Shown here one piece after another: positions 10,385 through 19,796 of a stretch of DNA of 64,000 nt. The position numbers and the translations under genes were made by a program. Source of the DNA: Sulfuricella denitrificans skB26 (GTDB lineage Bacteria; Pseudomonadota; Gammaproteobacteria; Burkholderiales; Sulfuricellaceae); the NCBI RefSeq assembly GCF_000297055.2, contig NC_022357.1:930001-994000 (forward strand), in the 5' to 3' direction. The notes beneath the pieces are model-generated. The model had not been told where the DNA came from and made no database searches. It worked only from the letters and a program-made list of their open reading frames with translations. The number at the start of each line of letters is the position of its first letter. Position 1 is the first letter of the stretch.

Positions 10385-11431
10385 TCAGTTCCACAGTGCC
10401 TTGCCGCTGGCATCCTTGATCTGGGCTTTCCATGCACCCTGGACCAGTTTTACGACACTGGCGGGCATCGGGATGTAGTCCATCTCCAGCGCCATCTTGT
10501 CGCCGTTGGCGTAGGCCCAGTCGAAGAACTTCAGGACTTCTGCAGCGTTTGCCGACTTGTCCTGAACCTTGTGCATCAGGATGAAGGTGGCACCGGTGAT
10601 TGGCCAGCTGGCCTTGCCGGGTTCGTCGGTGAGGATTTCGTAGAAGCCAGGTGCCTTGTCCCAGTGGGCATTGGCGGCGGCAGCCTTGAAGGACTCTTCA
10701 ACAGGTTTGACGAACTGACCATCCCTGTTCTGCAGCTGGGTGTAGGTCATTTTGCTTTGCAGGGCGTAGGCAAATTCGACGTAGCCGATCGATCCCTTGA
10801 TTTGCTTCACGTAGGATGCCACTCCTTCATTGCCTTTGCCACCTACGCCAGCCGGCCATGAAACCGAAGCTTCCTCGCCCACTTTAGACTTCCACTCCGG
10901 GCTGACTTTGGACAGATAGTTGGTGAAGATGAAAGTGGTGCCGGAACCATCGGAACGGTGTACCACGGTAATCAAGTTGTCAGGCAGCTTGGAGTCCTTG
11001 TTCAGTGCGACGATGGCGGGATCGTTCCACTTCTTGATCTTGCCCAGGAAGATGTCGGCCAGCACGGTGCCATTCAATTTGATCTGACCGGCTTCAATGC
11101 CTGCCAGGTTGATGACCGGCACTACGCCACCCATTACCGCTGGAAATTGCATCAGACCATGCTTGTCCAGTTCCTCGAGTTTGAGCGGCTTGTCGGAAGC
11201 ACCGAAATCCACGGTCTTGGCCTGAATCTGTTTGATGCCACCGCCTGATCCGATGGACTGGTAATTCATGCTGGTGCCGGTTTTGGCTTTGTAAGCCTCT
11301 GCCCATTTGGCGTAAATCGGGTAGGGGAAGGTGGCGCCGGCGCCGGTAATGTCGACGGCAAAGGCAGCAGAGCTCAAGGCCATGGCCAGTGTCGCGGTGG
11401 AAGCCAGTTTCAGGGCAAGTTTGAATTTCAT
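10385..11431 (-). CDS. pstS: Phosphate-binding periplasmic protein PstS
   Basis: A 348-residue secreted protein with a clear signal peptide (MKFKLALKLAS...SSAAFA, about 25 residues). It binds phosphate and hands it to PstCA. Family motifs are ITGAGATFPYPIYAKWAEAY, SGGGIKQI, DFGASDKPL and HRSDGSGTTFIFTNYLS, which carry the phosphate-contacting Ser, Asp, Arg and Thr residues. An AGGAGA site lies eight bases upstream of the start. A Pho box and a -10 element stand further upstream (11491-11524), so it should be induced by phosphate starvation through PhoB. Confidence 0.97.
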   Translation of the reverse strand: MKFKLALKLASTATLAMALSSAAFAVDITGAGATFPYPIYAKWAEAYKAKTGTSMNYQSIGSGGGIKQIQAKTVDFGASDKPLKLEELDKHGLMQFPAVMGGVVPVINLAGIEAGQIKLNGTVLADIFLGKIKKWNDPAIVALNKDSKLPDNLITVVHRSDGSGTTFIFTNYLSKVSPEWKSKVGEEASVSWPAGVGGKGNEGVASYVKQIKGSIGYVEFAYALQSKMTYTQLQNRDGQFVKPVEESFKAAAANAHWDKAPGFYEILTDEPGKASWPITGATFILMHKVQDKSANAAEVLKFFDWAYANGDKMALEMDYIPMPASVVKLVQGAWKAQIKDASGKALWN

Positions 11432-11490
11432 CGATTAGTTCTCCTAAGTCGGTCAAAGAAAACAGGGCGTTTCCCCGTTTGCTGGATGCC

Positions 11491-11524
11491 ATGATAGAGG
11501 GTGAATATTACAGAAATATTACAA
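11491..11524 (-). promoter_or_regulatory. Pho box and -10 element of the pst operon
   Basis: Read on the minus strand, TTGTAAT-ATTT-CTGTAAT (11524 to 11507) matches the PhoB site of two 7-bp CTGTCAT-like repeats separated by four bases. A TATCAT hexamer (11496-11491) lies ten bases downstream, where the -10 element of a Pho-activated promoter should be. The start codon of pstS is 60 bases further on. The known consensus and the geometry both fit; binding itself is inferred. Confidence 0.8.
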
Positions 11525-11556
11525 ACGGCAAATCGTTTCAAAACCGAGGTCCGATG

Positions 11557-12216
11557 TCAGGGTTTGACGATGTTGCAACGGATCGCCAGCCGGACAAGCT
11601 GGGCGGCGTTTTGTAGCCTGAGTTTCCGCATGATATGGGCGTGGTGCACCCCGACGGTTTTGGGGCTGATCGAAAGCATGACGGCGATGTCGGATACCGA
11701 ATGCCCTTCCGCCAGCAGCTGGAAAATTTGAAATTCTCGCGTGGAAAGGACATGCAAGGGGTCTTCCGTGGCAAAAAGACGGTGGTGCATCAGGTCCGGA
11801 ACATACTTTGAGTCAACGAACAGTTTCCCCTGCGCTACCTGGCGTACCGCTTCCACCATTTGCGTCACGCCGCCCTGCTTGGTGAGGTATCCGGTGGCAC
11901 CTGCCTCCAGCGAGCGCAGTACCAGGGTTTGGCTGTCATGCATGCTGAATATCAGGATGTGCATCACCGGATCTTTGGCCTTGATGCGGCGCAGGGTCTC
12001 CAGGCCGCCGATGCCGGGCATGCTGAGGTCGAGAATTACCACGTTGGGCATGTGCTGCTCATAAAGCGCACAGGCCTCTTCGCCATCGTTGGCTTCCGCC
12101 ACAACCCGGATATCCGGTGTATTTTCCAGCAGATGGCGATAGCCGTCTCGTACGACAGGGTGGTCGTCCACCAGCATGACCTTAATCGATGTCGGAGTCG
12201 CGGGCTTGTTGCTCAT
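11557..12216 (-). CDS. NarL/FixJ-type response regulator
   Basis: A 219-residue two-component regulator. The receiver domain (about residues 10-125) has the acidic pair VDDH, the phosphorylation site in VVILDLSMPG and the conserved Lys in GYLTKQGG. The C-terminal LuxR-type helix-turn-helix is visible (LSTREFQIFQLLAEGHSVSDIA...SPKTVGVHHAHIMRKL). The frame is open further upstream, but the start at 12216 overlaps the stop of the sensor kinase gene by four bases (ATGA), which indicates coupled translation. It is the obvious partner of the PAS histidine kinase and the last gene of the three-gene operon. The target genes are not evident. Confidence 0.92.
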   Translation of the reverse strand: MSNKPATPTSIKVMLVDDHPVVRDGYRHLLENTPDIRVVAEANDGEEACALYEQHMPNVVILDLSMPGIGGLETLRRIKAKDPVMHILIFSMHDSQTLVLRSLEAGATGYLTKQGGVTQMVEAVRQVAQGKLFVDSKYVPDLMHHRLFATEDPLHVLSTREFQIFQLLAEGHSVSDIAVMLSISPKTVGVHHAHIMRKLRLQNAAQLVRLAIRCNIVKP

Positions 12217-13877
12217 GTTTTTCTTCTTTCTTCCATCGGGGCAACCAGTGGTAGCCGAATTTCGATGCATACCCCTTTCCCCGGCGCACTCTGCGACATG
12301 AATTCACCCCCTGACGCAATCACCCGTTCCCGCATTCCCAGCATGCCCAAGCCTTTGAGCGGCAGATTTGAGTACATGCCCTTGCCGTCATCCTGCACCG
12401 TCAGCAGCAGATGCTCAGGGTCCGACGCCACGTCCGGAACGCGGCGCAGCCACACCTTAACATGGTGGGCCTGGGCATGGTTGGCGATGTTGGTGAGCGC
12501 TTCCTGCACGATGCGGTACAAGGTGATATTCAGGGCTTCCGACAGGTCGCCGAGATTGCCATCCAGTTCCATATCGCAAACAATTTTTGGGTGGTGCTGG
12601 CGCCACTGTATTGCCAGCTCCTGCAGGCTGTCAGTCAGGCCGAGCTCGTCGAGCAGGGCAGGGCGCAGGCGGCGCAAAATTCGGCGAATCACGCTTTGGA
12701 CCTCGGTCGCACTGTTGCCGATGGCTTGTGCGATGGCACAAATTTCAGGTTCCCGTTCGGCACCGGAATTGCTGCAAATCGCTCCGGCTTCCGCCTGGAT
12801 CGCAGTCAGCCATTGGCCAAGCTCATCGTGCAGTTCCCGGGCCAGATGGCGCCGTTCCGATTCCTGCAGGCTGAACAGGCGCTGCGTGAGCAGGCGATTC
12901 TGACGCAGCAGGTCTTGCGAGAGGTGTTCCGCTTCCCTGATCGGGGTAACGTCGACGCTGACTCCGACCAGGCCGGCAGTCTTGCCGTCCGGGCCGAAAT
13001 AAGGGGCAAGCGAAATGGTGAAGAAGAGCTGATTGCCCTTGGAATCGGTCACCATGTGCTCGATATTTCTTTCCGGCACGCCGGAAAGCAGCACCGAGAG
13101 TTCCATTCGCTGTAGCCCCTCGGCCTGCTTGCGCGGGATCAGGTCGAAATTCGTCTTGCCCAGAATGTCCGCCACCTGGCGGCCGAAGAATTCCTGGCAC
13201 CCCTGGCTGACTGCGGTGTAGCGAAGATCCTTATCCTTGAAGAATACCTTGGCCGGTATCGTGTTGAGCAGCGCTTCCTGCGCCAGGAGAGTCTGTTTCA
13301 GCGTCCCTTTGGCGCGCTTCTGTTCGCTGATGTCGGTCATGACCATGCGGCAGGTGCGATCCTGCCCGGCAGTGCTCTTCATCGGGGCGCTTTCGAGGTG
13401 GACGTCGACCACTGCATCGCCGCGCTTGATTTTTACCTCGGTGACGATGTTGCTGCCACCGACTGAATGGAATACCCGATTCAGATAGAGGAAGAATAGC
13501 TGACTGTCTTTGCGGGCCAGGCGGGCGGAAAAGGGTTTGCCGATGAGATTGGCGCGCTCGTCGCCCAGCATCGCCGCCCCGGTCAGATTGATTTCCAGGA
13601 TGCGCCCGGCCCCTTCCAGAGTGAGGTAACCTATCGGGGCGAAATCATACAGGTCGGCATAGCGGTCGCGTGCTTCTTCCAGCCGCTGCTGCGCTTCCCG
13701 CAACTCGAGGTTCTGCATTTCCAGTTCGATCTGGTGGACTTGCAGCTCGTGCAGCAGTTGCGCCTCGCTCTGTTCCAGGTCGGTCTTGGCATTTGCCTGA
13801 AGCTGATTGAGTTGGTCGACCAGTTCCGATTTGCTCATCGCAGCAGGGTCGATACGCATTTTTTCGCCTTCGGCCAT
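12213..13877 (-). CDS. PAS-domain sensor histidine kinase (HisKA_3 / NarX-DegS class)
   Basis: A 554-residue cytoplasmic kinase with no membrane segment. It has an N-terminal coiled coil (about residues 10-65, QLNQLQANAKTDLEQSEAQL), one PAS domain (about 65-180), a second PAS domain (about 195-320) and a HisKA_3 dimerisation domain with the phospho-histidine in LARELHDELGQWLTAI. The HATPase domain follows (N box QEALTNIANHA, G1 DDGKGM, G2 GLGMLGMRERV). The start at 13877 overlaps the stop of the CheB-CheR gene by one base and gives MAEGEKMRID; a longer reading frame exists but lies inside the upstream gene. Signals are probably sensed by PAS domains or passed on from the upstream fusion protein. 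Confidence 0.92.
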   Translation of the reverse strand: MAEGEKMRIDPAAMSKSELVDQLNQLQANAKTDLEQSEAQLLHELQVHQIELEMQNLELREAQQRLEEARDRYADLYDFAPIGYLTLEGAGRILEINLTGAAMLGDERANLIGKPFSARLARKDSQLFFLYLNRVFHSVGGSNIVTEVKIKRGDAVVDVHLESAPMKSTAGQDRTCRMVMTDISEQKRAKGTLKQTLLAQEALLNTIPAKVFFKDKDLRYTAVSQGCQEFFGRQVADILGKTNFDLIPRKQAEGLQRMELSVLLSGVPERNIEHMVTDSKGNQLFFTISLAPYFGPDGKTAGLVGVSVDVTPIREAEHLSQDLLRQNRLLTQRLFSLQESERRHLARELHDELGQWLTAIQAEAGAICSNSGAEREPEICAIAQAIGNSATEVQSVIRRILRRLRPALLDELGLTDSLQELAIQWRQHHPKIVCDMELDGNLGDLSEALNITLYRIVQEALTNIANHAQAHHVKVWLRRVPDVASDPEHLLLTVQDDGKGMYSNLPLKGLGMLGMRERVIASGGEFMSQSAPGKGVCIEIRLPLVAPMEERRKT

Positions 13878-16816
13878 CACACTTCCTTTTCGGTGGTGGC
13901 GATGGCAGCGGGATTGCCGGATTCGCCCAGCAACGCCGAAACCGTCAGCCAAACATTGATTTCGCGACCGTCCTTGGTGATGCGTGTGGTTTCGAAGGGC
14001 AGTATATGTTCACCACGCTTGAGGCGCTCGATCAGGTCGCGCATTTCCTCCTGGTTTTTTTGGGAGGTCAACACACTGATGTTAAGTTGGAGCGCCTCTT
14101 CTTCAGTATAGCCGTACATTTCCTGTGCGCGCCGGTTCCAGGCCAGGATGCGGCCGGCAAAATCCTGCATCGTGACTGCATCGTGGGAATCGCGCACCAC
14201 AGCGGCCAGGCGTCGTTCCTGCTGCAGAATCTGGTGCATCTGTTCAGCCTTTTTGGTGCTGTCGATGTTGATGAACGACATCACCACGCCCTCGATGCGA
14301 TTGTCCAGGGTCTTGTAGGGACGGATGCTCAGGGTATAACAGCGGCCATCTCTATCCTGCACCTCGGACGACTGGGCGGACATGGTGTCGATGACTTCAC
14401 GCACCTGTTTTTCCAGATCAGGGATGTTGACGTTGGGCCGGATGTTGCCGATCGGCCGCCCGATGTCGGCGTCGATCAGGTTCAACAGCGTTTTTGCGGT
14501 CGGCGTGAAGCGCCGGATGCGCAGGTCATCGCTCAGGATCACGATCGCCAGTTCCACGCTCGCCAGCAGGTTGGCGAGGTCGTTGTTGGAGCTCATCAGC
14601 TCCAGGTTGCGATTCTCATGCTCCTCGTTGATGGTGGAGAGTTCTTCGTTGGTGGATTGCAGCTCTTCCTTGGCGGTTTCCAGTTCCTCGTTGGTGCTTT
14701 GCAACTCCTCGTTGGCAGACTGGATTTCCTCGTTGGCGGATTGCAGTTCCTCATTGGTCGCTTCCTGCTCCTCGATGATCGACTGCATGTATTCCCGGCT
14801 CGAGAGCAGTTCCTGCTCCAGTGTCTGGATGCGCAGGTTGGTGGTATCGGGGGTCTCCGCGTCTCGGGGTGATACGGCAGGCGTCTCGTTACTAGGCTCG
14901 AACAGCACTAGGAAGTGCGGCTCGGTGGCGCCCTCTTCCGCCAACGGCAGCACCTGCAGATTCACCATCCGGTAGCCGCCGTCGCTGCGGATGCGCACGC
15001 CTTCCTTGCGCGCCTTGCTGCGCTCCTTGATGGCCTGGTTTACCACCGAACGCAGTTCCAGGACCAGGTCCTGCCGCGCCATCTTGAGCAGGTTGAGGCT
15101 GGCGCTGCCGGGCGAGGGCTCGATATAGGGGCCGGTCTGGCCGCGGAAATGGAGAATCTGCAGGTCCTGGTTGATAATCACGCCCGGCGGGCCGTAGGTG
15201 GTCAGTATCAGGCGTTCGGCTTCGTGCTGGAGATCGAGTGCGGACGGTGCGCGCGCCGGGGCTGTCTGGTCGGCGGCAGACATCGGGGCGTGGGGCAGGG
15301 TAGTGAAGTCATAGCCCGGCAGGGTGGCCACCGATTTCTTGGCGTAAATCTTGCTCTTCTTGTCCACGGTGGCGAACAGATCGGCGAAACTGCCGATGGT
15401 TTCCGAGGTGCCGAGCATCAGGAAGCGACCCGGCCGCAGGGCATAATGGAAGGTGTGCAGCACTTTCTTTTGCAGTACCGCGCCGAGATAGATCATCAGG
15501 TTGCGGCAGCAGATCAGGTCGAGACGTGAGAAAGGCGGGTCCTTGGCCACGTTTTGCAGCGCAAACACGCAGATGTCGCGGATGATCTTGCTGATCTGGT
15601 ATCCGCTCGGCGTCTTGACGAAAAAGCGCTGCAATCGCCCCGGAGCAATGACGTCGCGGATGCTTTCCGGATATATCCCCTGGCGCGCTATGTCGATGGC
15701 CTTGTCGTCGATGTCGGAGGCGAATATCTGGATATGGGTGTTGCTGGCACGCTCGCCGAGGAATTCGAGCAGCGTGATCGCCACCGAATACACCTCCTCG
15801 CCGGTGGAGCAGCCCGGTACCCAGATGCGCAGCGACTGCTCGGCGGAGCGTTGCTCTATCAGGGCAGGGAACACTTCCTGCTGCAGCGCATCGAAGGTTT
15901 CGGGATCGCGGAAAAAACTGGTGACGTTGATCAGGATGTCCTGGAACAGGGCGTCCAGCTCGCCCGGCTGCTTCTGCAGGTATTTGACGTAATCCTCGAT
16001 TTTTTCCAGCTGGTGCAGCACCATGCGCCGCTTGATGCGGCGCCGGATGGTGCTGTGCTTGTAATAGGTGAAGTCGTTGCCGGTGCGCGAGCGTAGCAGC
16101 ACGAAAATCTTGTTCAGGTTGTCGCCGCCCTCGGACACCAGTTCTCCCCGGGGGCCGGTTTCTTCGGGACGCAGGTAAGGGTGGCGCGCGATACGCACCA
16201 GTTCCTTGCCAATTTCCTCCGGTGTCAGGACGAAATCGACATGGCCGGCCGCAATGGCGCTGTGCGGCATGCCGTCATATTCAGCGGAATCCTCGCTCTG
16301 GGCAAAGGTGATGCCGCCTTCAAGTTTGATCGACCTCATGCCTAGCGTCCCGTCCGATGCCGTGCCAGACAGGATCACTCCGATTGCGTTACTGTGCCGG
16401 TCTTCCGCCAGGGAGCTCAGGAAGTCGTCGATCGGCAGGTGTTTACCCAGTCCGTCCGGCCGCGGCATCAGGTGCAGCACGCCGTGCAGTATGGCCAGGC
16501 TGTAATTGGGTGGCATCACATAAACGTAATTCGGTTTTATCCTTGTGCCGTCACTTACTTCGGCCACAGGCATGGAGCTGGCGCGGCCAAGCAGCTCGGG
16601 TAGCAGGCTCACATGCTTGGGATCGAGATGCTGTACCAGAACGAAAGCCATGCCGGTGTCTGCGGGCAAGTTCTTCAGCAGTTTGGTGAAGGCGTCCAGT
16701 CCGCCGGCCGAGGCGCCGACGCCCACCACCGGAAATGTCTGCTCAGTGGGTTCGGGCCGCGTGCCGTCCGATTCCTGTTGGGCAGGATGGGTGTGAGAAT
16801 TGGATTTTTTGGGCAT
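13877..16816 (-). CDS. CheB-CheR-PAS fusion protein
   Basis: A 979-residue multidomain protein. The CheB methylesterase domain (about residues 28-215) has the catalytic triad in GASAGG, VQHLDP and SGTASDGT but no receiver domain. The CheR methyltransferase domain follows (about 235-500, with VPGCSTGEEVYSVAI for SAM binding, ASDIDDKAIDIAR and RLDLICCRNLMIYL). A long coiled coil of repeated ANEELQS/TNEELET heptads (about 660-740) leads to two PAS domains (about 745-855 and 870-975). There is no kinase module; the next gene supplies it, in one-base overlap. Such fusions are known in proteobacterial signalling outside classical chemotaxis; no MCP or CheA gene is nearby. It is divergent from tpiA. 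Confidence 0.93.
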   Translation of the reverse strand: MPKKSNSHTHPAQQESDGTRPEPTEQTFPVVGVGASAGGLDAFTKLLKNLPADTGMAFVLVQHLDPKHVSLLPELLGRASSMPVAEVSDGTRIKPNYVYVMPPNYSLAILHGVLHLMPRPDGLGKHLPIDDFLSSLAEDRHSNAIGVILSGTASDGTLGMRSIKLEGGITFAQSEDSAEYDGMPHSAIAAGHVDFVLTPEEIGKELVRIARHPYLRPEETGPRGELVSEGGDNLNKIFVLLRSRTGNDFTYYKHSTIRRRIKRRMVLHQLEKIEDYVKYLQKQPGELDALFQDILINVTSFFRDPETFDALQQEVFPALIEQRSAEQSLRIWVPGCSTGEEVYSVAITLLEFLGERASNTHIQIFASDIDDKAIDIARQGIYPESIRDVIAPGRLQRFFVKTPSGYQISKIIRDICVFALQNVAKDPPFSRLDLICCRNLMIYLGAVLQKKVLHTFHYALRPGRFLMLGTSETIGSFADLFATVDKKSKIYAKKSVATLPGYDFTTLPHAPMSAADQTAPARAPSALDLQHEAERLILTTYGPPGVIINQDLQILHFRGQTGPYIEPSPGSASLNLLKMARQDLVLELRSVVNQAIKERSKARKEGVRIRSDGGYRMVNLQVLPLAEEGATEPHFLVLFEPSNETPAVSPRDAETPDTTNLRIQTLEQELLSSREYMQSIIEEQEATNEELQSANEEIQSANEELQSTNEELETAKEELQSTNEELSTINEEHENRNLELMSSNNDLANLLASVELAIVILSDDLRIRRFTPTAKTLLNLIDADIGRPIGNIRPNVNIPDLEKQVREVIDTMSAQSSEVQDRDGRCYTLSIRPYKTLDNRIEGVVMSFINIDSTKKAEQMHQILQQERRLAAVVRDSHDAVTMQDFAGRILAWNRRAQEMYGYTEEEALQLNISVLTSQKNQEEMRDLIERLKRGEHILPFETTRITKDGREINVWLTVSALLGESGNPAAIATTEKEV

Positions 16817-16976
16817 GGGCCGGGTTCGGTCAAGTGATGATAAAGAATTTGATTAACATTACTTCTCTAATAGGAAAATAACAAGAACTCGTCGCGTTAC
16901 GGTCGATTAACCAGGATTGACCGGGCTGGCCTGAAACAGTATCATTACCCGCTTTGCAAAAATGAGAAAAACAGCC

Positions 16977-17732
16977 ATGCGGGAAAAGTTGGTTGCGGGT
17001 AACTGGAAGATGAATGGCGGTCTGGCGCAGAACAAGGCGCTGCTGGAGGCTGTTGTCGCTGGCATGGCCGGCGTTCAGGGTATGGGTTGCGCGGTGTGCG
17101 TGCCTTATCCATATCTGTTTCAGGCGCAATCCTCGTTGAAGGATAGCGCGATTGCCTGGGGTGCGCAGAACCTGAGTCAGCACGACAAGGGCGCCTTTAC
17201 CGGCGAAGTTTCCGCCGCAATGTTGCTGGATTTCGGCTGCAAGTACGTGTTGGTGGGTCATTCCGAGCGTCGCGCCATTTATGGCGAGGACGATGCCACG
17301 GTGGCGCTGAAATTCGAGGCGGCGCAGAAGGCCGGCCTGACGCCGATCCTGTGCGTAGGCGAAAGCCTGGAGGAGCGCGAATCCGGCGTGACCGAGGCCG
17401 TGGTTGCACGCCAGCTTGACGCGGTGACCGGGAAATTCGGTGTGGCCGCATTGTCCAAAGCGGTAGTGGCCTATGAGCCGGTCTGGGCAATCGGTACCGG
17501 CAAGACGGCTTCGCCGGAGCAGGCGCAAGCGGTACATGCCTTTATTCGCGGCAAGATTGCGACCCAGAGCAAGGCGGTCGCTGACGGACTGGTCATTCAG
17601 TACGGCGGTAGCGTCAAAGGGTCGAATGCGGCTGAGTTGTTCGGCATGCCGGATATCGACGGCGGCCTGATTGGCGGCGCTTCCCTGGATGCGCAGGAAT
17701 TTTTGGCGATCTGCCACGCAGCAAAGCGTTAA
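16977..17732 (+). CDS. tpiA: Triosephosphate isomerase
   Basis: A 251-residue TIM barrel that interconverts dihydroxyacetone phosphate and glyceraldehyde-3-phosphate in glycolysis, gluconeogenesis and the Calvin cycle. Catalytic residues are visible: Lys in GNWKMN, His in VGHSERR and Glu in [11 protein letters not shown]; the phosphate-binding loop [12 protein letters not shown] is near the end. An ATG five codons upstream (16962) is also in frame; neither has an obvious Shine-Dalgarno site, and I chose 16977 because [11 protein letters not shown] matches the family. secG follows after 18 bp, a common pair. Confidence 0.96.
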   Translation: MREKLVAGNWKMNGGLAQNKALLEAVVAGMAGVQGMGCAVCVPYPYLFQAQSSLKDSAIAWGAQNLSQHDKGAFTGEVSAAMLLDFGCKYVLVGHSERRAIYGEDDATVALKFEAAQKAGLTPILCVGESLEERESGVTEAVVARQLDAVTGKFGVAALSKAVVAYEPVWAIGTGKTASPEQAQAVHAFIRGKIATQSKAVADGLVIQYGGSVKGSNAAELFGMPDIDGGLIGGASLDAQEFLAICHAAKR

Positions 17733-17750
17733 ACTGTTTATAGAGGTAAC

Positions 17751-18119
17751 ATGGAAACACTGGTTTGGGTTGTACATATCATTGCGGCGCTGGGTACCAT
17801 CGGCTTGGTGCTGATGCAGCACGGCAAGGGTGCAGACATGGGGGCTGCGTTCGGTAGCGGCGCTTCCGGCAGCCTGTTCGGTTCCAGCGGCTCAGCCAAT
17901 TTCCTTAGTCGCGCCACAGCGGTTTTTGCCACGATTTTCTTTTTGACCAGCCTGACTTTGACCTATTTTTCCAGTCACAGGAACAAGACGACTGGGCTGA
18001 TGGAGTCGCATAGCGTGATGCAGCCTGCTGTTCCGGCTGATGCTGCCAAGCAAGTAGTGCCTGTTGTGCCGGCCCCGGCTGGTGTTGATGGGTCGAAGTC
18101 GGGAGAAATCCCTAAGTAA
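17751..18119 (+). CDS. secG: Protein translocase subunit SecG
   Basis: A 122-residue small membrane protein of the SecYEG channel. Two membrane segments (about residues 3-22 and 52-71) surround the conserved loop LMQHGKGADMGAAFGSGASGSLFGSSGSANFLSRAT (glycine and serine rich, typical of SecG). The C-terminal 45 residues form a variable Pro/Val/Ala-rich tail. An AGAGGTAAC site precedes the ATG. It lies between tpiA and tRNA-Leu, the usual order upstream of nuo operons in betaproteobacteria. Confidence 0.95.
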   Translation: METLVWVVHIIAALGTIGLVLMQHGKGADMGAAFGSGASGSLFGSSGSANFLSRATAVFATIFFLTSLTLTYFSSHRNKTTGLMESHSVMQPAVPADAAKQVVPVVPAPAGVDGSKSGEIPK

Positions 18120-18136
18120 CATCCCTGTTTTTGAAT

Positions 18137-18221
18137 GCCGATGTGGTGAAATTGGTAGACACGCCGTCTTGAGGGGGCGGTGGCGCAAGCCGTAGCAGTT
18201 CGAGTCTGCTCATCGGCACCA
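18137..18221 (+). tRNA. tRNA-Leu (anticodon GAG)
   Basis: The 85-nt sequence folds as a class II tRNA. The acceptor stem is GCCGATG with CATCGGC, the D arm is TGGTGAAATTGGTAGACA, the anticodon stem-loop contains CTTGAGG with anticodon GAG, a long variable arm follows, and the T arm has GTTCGAGTC. The CCA end is encoded (ACCA at 18218-18221). It reads CUC and CUU codons. Confidence 0.95.
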
Positions 18222-18262
18222 GATTTTTAGTAAAATTAGCTCGCCTTTCTGTTGAAGAGGGC

Positions 18263-18268
18263 TATAAT
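18263..18268 (+). promoter_or_regulatory. Possible -10 element of the nuo operon
   Basis: A perfect TATAAT lies 86 bp upstream of nuoA in an AT-rich stretch after tRNA-Leu. The hexamer 17 bases upstream is a poor -35 match, so this is only a candidate for the main nuo promoter. Confidence 0.35.
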
Positions 18269-18353
18269 TAAATCAGTAAATAATAAATAACTAATAAATC
18301 AATTGGGCGTTTGCCATGATGGGCGCCCAGCCTGGTTCAGATAGTGAGGGCGC

Positions 18354-18710
18354 ATGCTGGAAAATTATTTCCCGATTTTGCTATTTGTCTTGGTTGGCCT
18401 CGCGGTTGGGGTTCTCCCACAGGTAATGGGTTTTCTGCTCGCACCTCATCGCCCTGACGATAAAAAAAATTCTCCCTATGAATGCGGCTTCGAGGCCTTC
18501 GAAGATGCGCGCATGAAGTTTGATGTGCGCTATTACCTGGTTGCCATTCTGTTTATTCTGTTCGATCTGGAAATTGCTTTCCTCTTCCCTTGGGCTGTAG
18601 TGTTGCAGGAAATCGGCCTGTTCGGTTTCTTCGCCATGATGATTTTCCTTGCCATCCTGGTGGTTGGTTTCGCTTACGAGTGGAAGAAAGGAGCTCTGGA
18701 ATGGGAATAG
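18354..18710 (+). CDS. nuoA: NADH-quinone oxidoreductase subunit A
   Basis: A 118-residue membrane subunit of complex I with three transmembrane helices (about 5-27, 62-82, 88-110). The conserved loop [25 protein letters not shown] (described by its key residues SPYECGFE) is the hallmark of NuoA and contributes to the quinone site region. First gene of a complete nuoA-N operon. Its stop overlaps nuoB by ten bases. No strong Shine-Dalgarno site is evident; GTGAGGGC stands upstream of the ATG. Confidence 0.97.
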   Translation: MLENYFPILLFVLVGLAVGVLPQVMGFLLAPHRPDDKKNSPYECGFEAFEDARMKFDVRYYLVAILFILFDLEIAFLFPWAVVLQEIGLFGFFAMMIFLAILVVGFAYEWKKGALEWE

Positions 18711-19177
18711 AAGGCGTCCTTGAGAAGGGGTTCGTCACCACTTCACTCGATACGGTATTCAACTGGGCCAGTACCGGTTCGATGTGGCCGATGACTTTCG
18801 GCCTGGCCTGCTGCGCTGTGGAGATGATGCAGGCTGGCGCTTCGCGCTATGACCTGGACCGTTTCGGCATCGTGTTTCGCCCCAGTCCGCGTCAGTCCGA
18901 CGTGATGATCGTGGCCGGCACCCTGACCAACAAGATGGCCCCCGCATTGCGTAAGGTTTACGACCAGATGGCCGAGCCGCGCTGGGTGTTGTCGATGGGG
19001 TCCTGCGCCAACGGCGGTGGTTATTATCATTATTCCTACTCGGTGGTGCGCGGTTGCGACCGTATTGTGCCGGTGGATGTTTATGTACCCGGTTGCCCGC
19101 CTACGGCGGAAGCCCTGCTCTTTGGTCTGCTTCAGCTGCAGAAGAAGATCAGGCGCACTCATACCATTGCTCGCTAA
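18701..19177 (+). CDS. nuoB: NADH-quinone oxidoreductase subunit B
   Basis: A 158-residue peripheral-arm subunit that holds iron-sulfur cluster N2, the direct electron donor to quinone. The adjacent cysteines in [10 protein letters not shown] and the later ones in SMGSCANGG and VPGCPPT are present. The start [11 protein letters not shown] at 18701 has AAGGAG upstream, inside nuoA, and gives normal family length; the longer open frame is spurious. Overlaps nuoA by ten bases. Confidence 0.97.
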   Translation: MGIEGVLEKGFVTTSLDTVFNWASTGSMWPMTFGLACCAVEMMQAGASRYDLDRFGIVFRPSPRQSDVMIVAGTLTNKMAPALRKVYDQMAEPRWVLSMGSCANGGGYYHYSYSVVRGCDRIVPVDVYVPGCPPTAEALLFGLLQLQKKIRRTHTIAR

Positions 19178-19183
19178 ACGTCG

Positions 19184-19771
19184 ATGAAACTGGAAATCCT
19201 CAAACAAAATCTGCAAGGCGCGCTGGCCGACAAGGTGGTCAGATTCTCCGAGCATGCCAACCAGCTGGCGATAGAAATCAGTCCGGAATATTGGCTGGAA
19301 GTTGCGCGCATCTTGCGCGACCATCCCGAATTACATTTCGAACAGCTGACCGATCTGTGTGGCGTTGATTACAGTACCTATGGCGATGGCCGATGGAAGG
19401 GCCCACGTTTTTGCGCGGTCACTCACCTGCTTTCGGTCAAAAACAATTGCCGGTTGCGAGTCAAGGTGTTTGTAAGCGACGATGATTTTCCCGTGGTGGA
19501 TTCAGTATCCGAGATCTGGCCGGGTGCCAACTGGTTCGAGCGCGAGGCCTTCGACCTGTTCGGTATTATTTTCACCGGGCACCCCGATCTTCGCCGCATC
19601 CTCAGCGATTACGGCTTCATCGGTCATCCCTTCCGCAAGGATTTCCCGCTTATCGGCAACGTCGAGATGCGCTACGACCCGGAGCAGCGCCGCGTGATCT
19701 ACCAGCCAGTGAGTATCGATCCGCGCGAACTGACACCGCGCATCGTGCGCGAGGAGAACTACGGTGGCTGA
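19184..19771 (+). CDS. nuoC: NADH-quinone oxidoreductase subunit C
   Basis: A 195-residue subunit of the 30-kDa family, separate from NuoD as in betaproteobacteria (fused in E. coli). The signature [22 protein letters not shown] (centre ERE-DLFG) and GHPFRKDFP are present. The gene ends in GGTGGCTGA, whose GTG was evidently the ancestral start of nuoD; after that point a repeat insertion intervenes before the functional nuoD. Confidence 0.96.
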   Translation: MKLEILKQNLQGALADKVVRFSEHANQLAIEISPEYWLEVARILRDHPELHFEQLTDLCGVDYSTYGDGRWKGPRFCAVTHLLSVKNNCRLRVKVFVSDDDFPVVDSVSEIWPGANWFEREAFDLFGIIFTGHPDLRRILSDYGFIGHPFRKDFPLIGNVEMRYDPEQRRVIYQPVSIDPRELTPRIVREENYGG

Positions 19772-19796
19772 TATCCGCAACTACACGCTGAATTTT
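19764..19796 (+). pseudogene. Displaced 5' fragment of nuoD
   Basis: GTG at 19764 followed by ten codons encodes [12 protein letters not shown], the same peptide as the start of nuoD at 19882, with several synonymous differences. It overlaps the nuoC stop, as nuoC and nuoD normally do. It runs on in frame through an inserted palindromic sequence and stops at 19887-19889, overlapping the real nuoD start; a 41-residue leader peptide would result. Confidence 0.85.

Noticed and set aside
14006-14872. 288-codon plus-strand frame opposite the CheB-CheR-PAS gene
   Set aside because: Covers the repeated coiled-coil heptads in antisense; no support as a gene.
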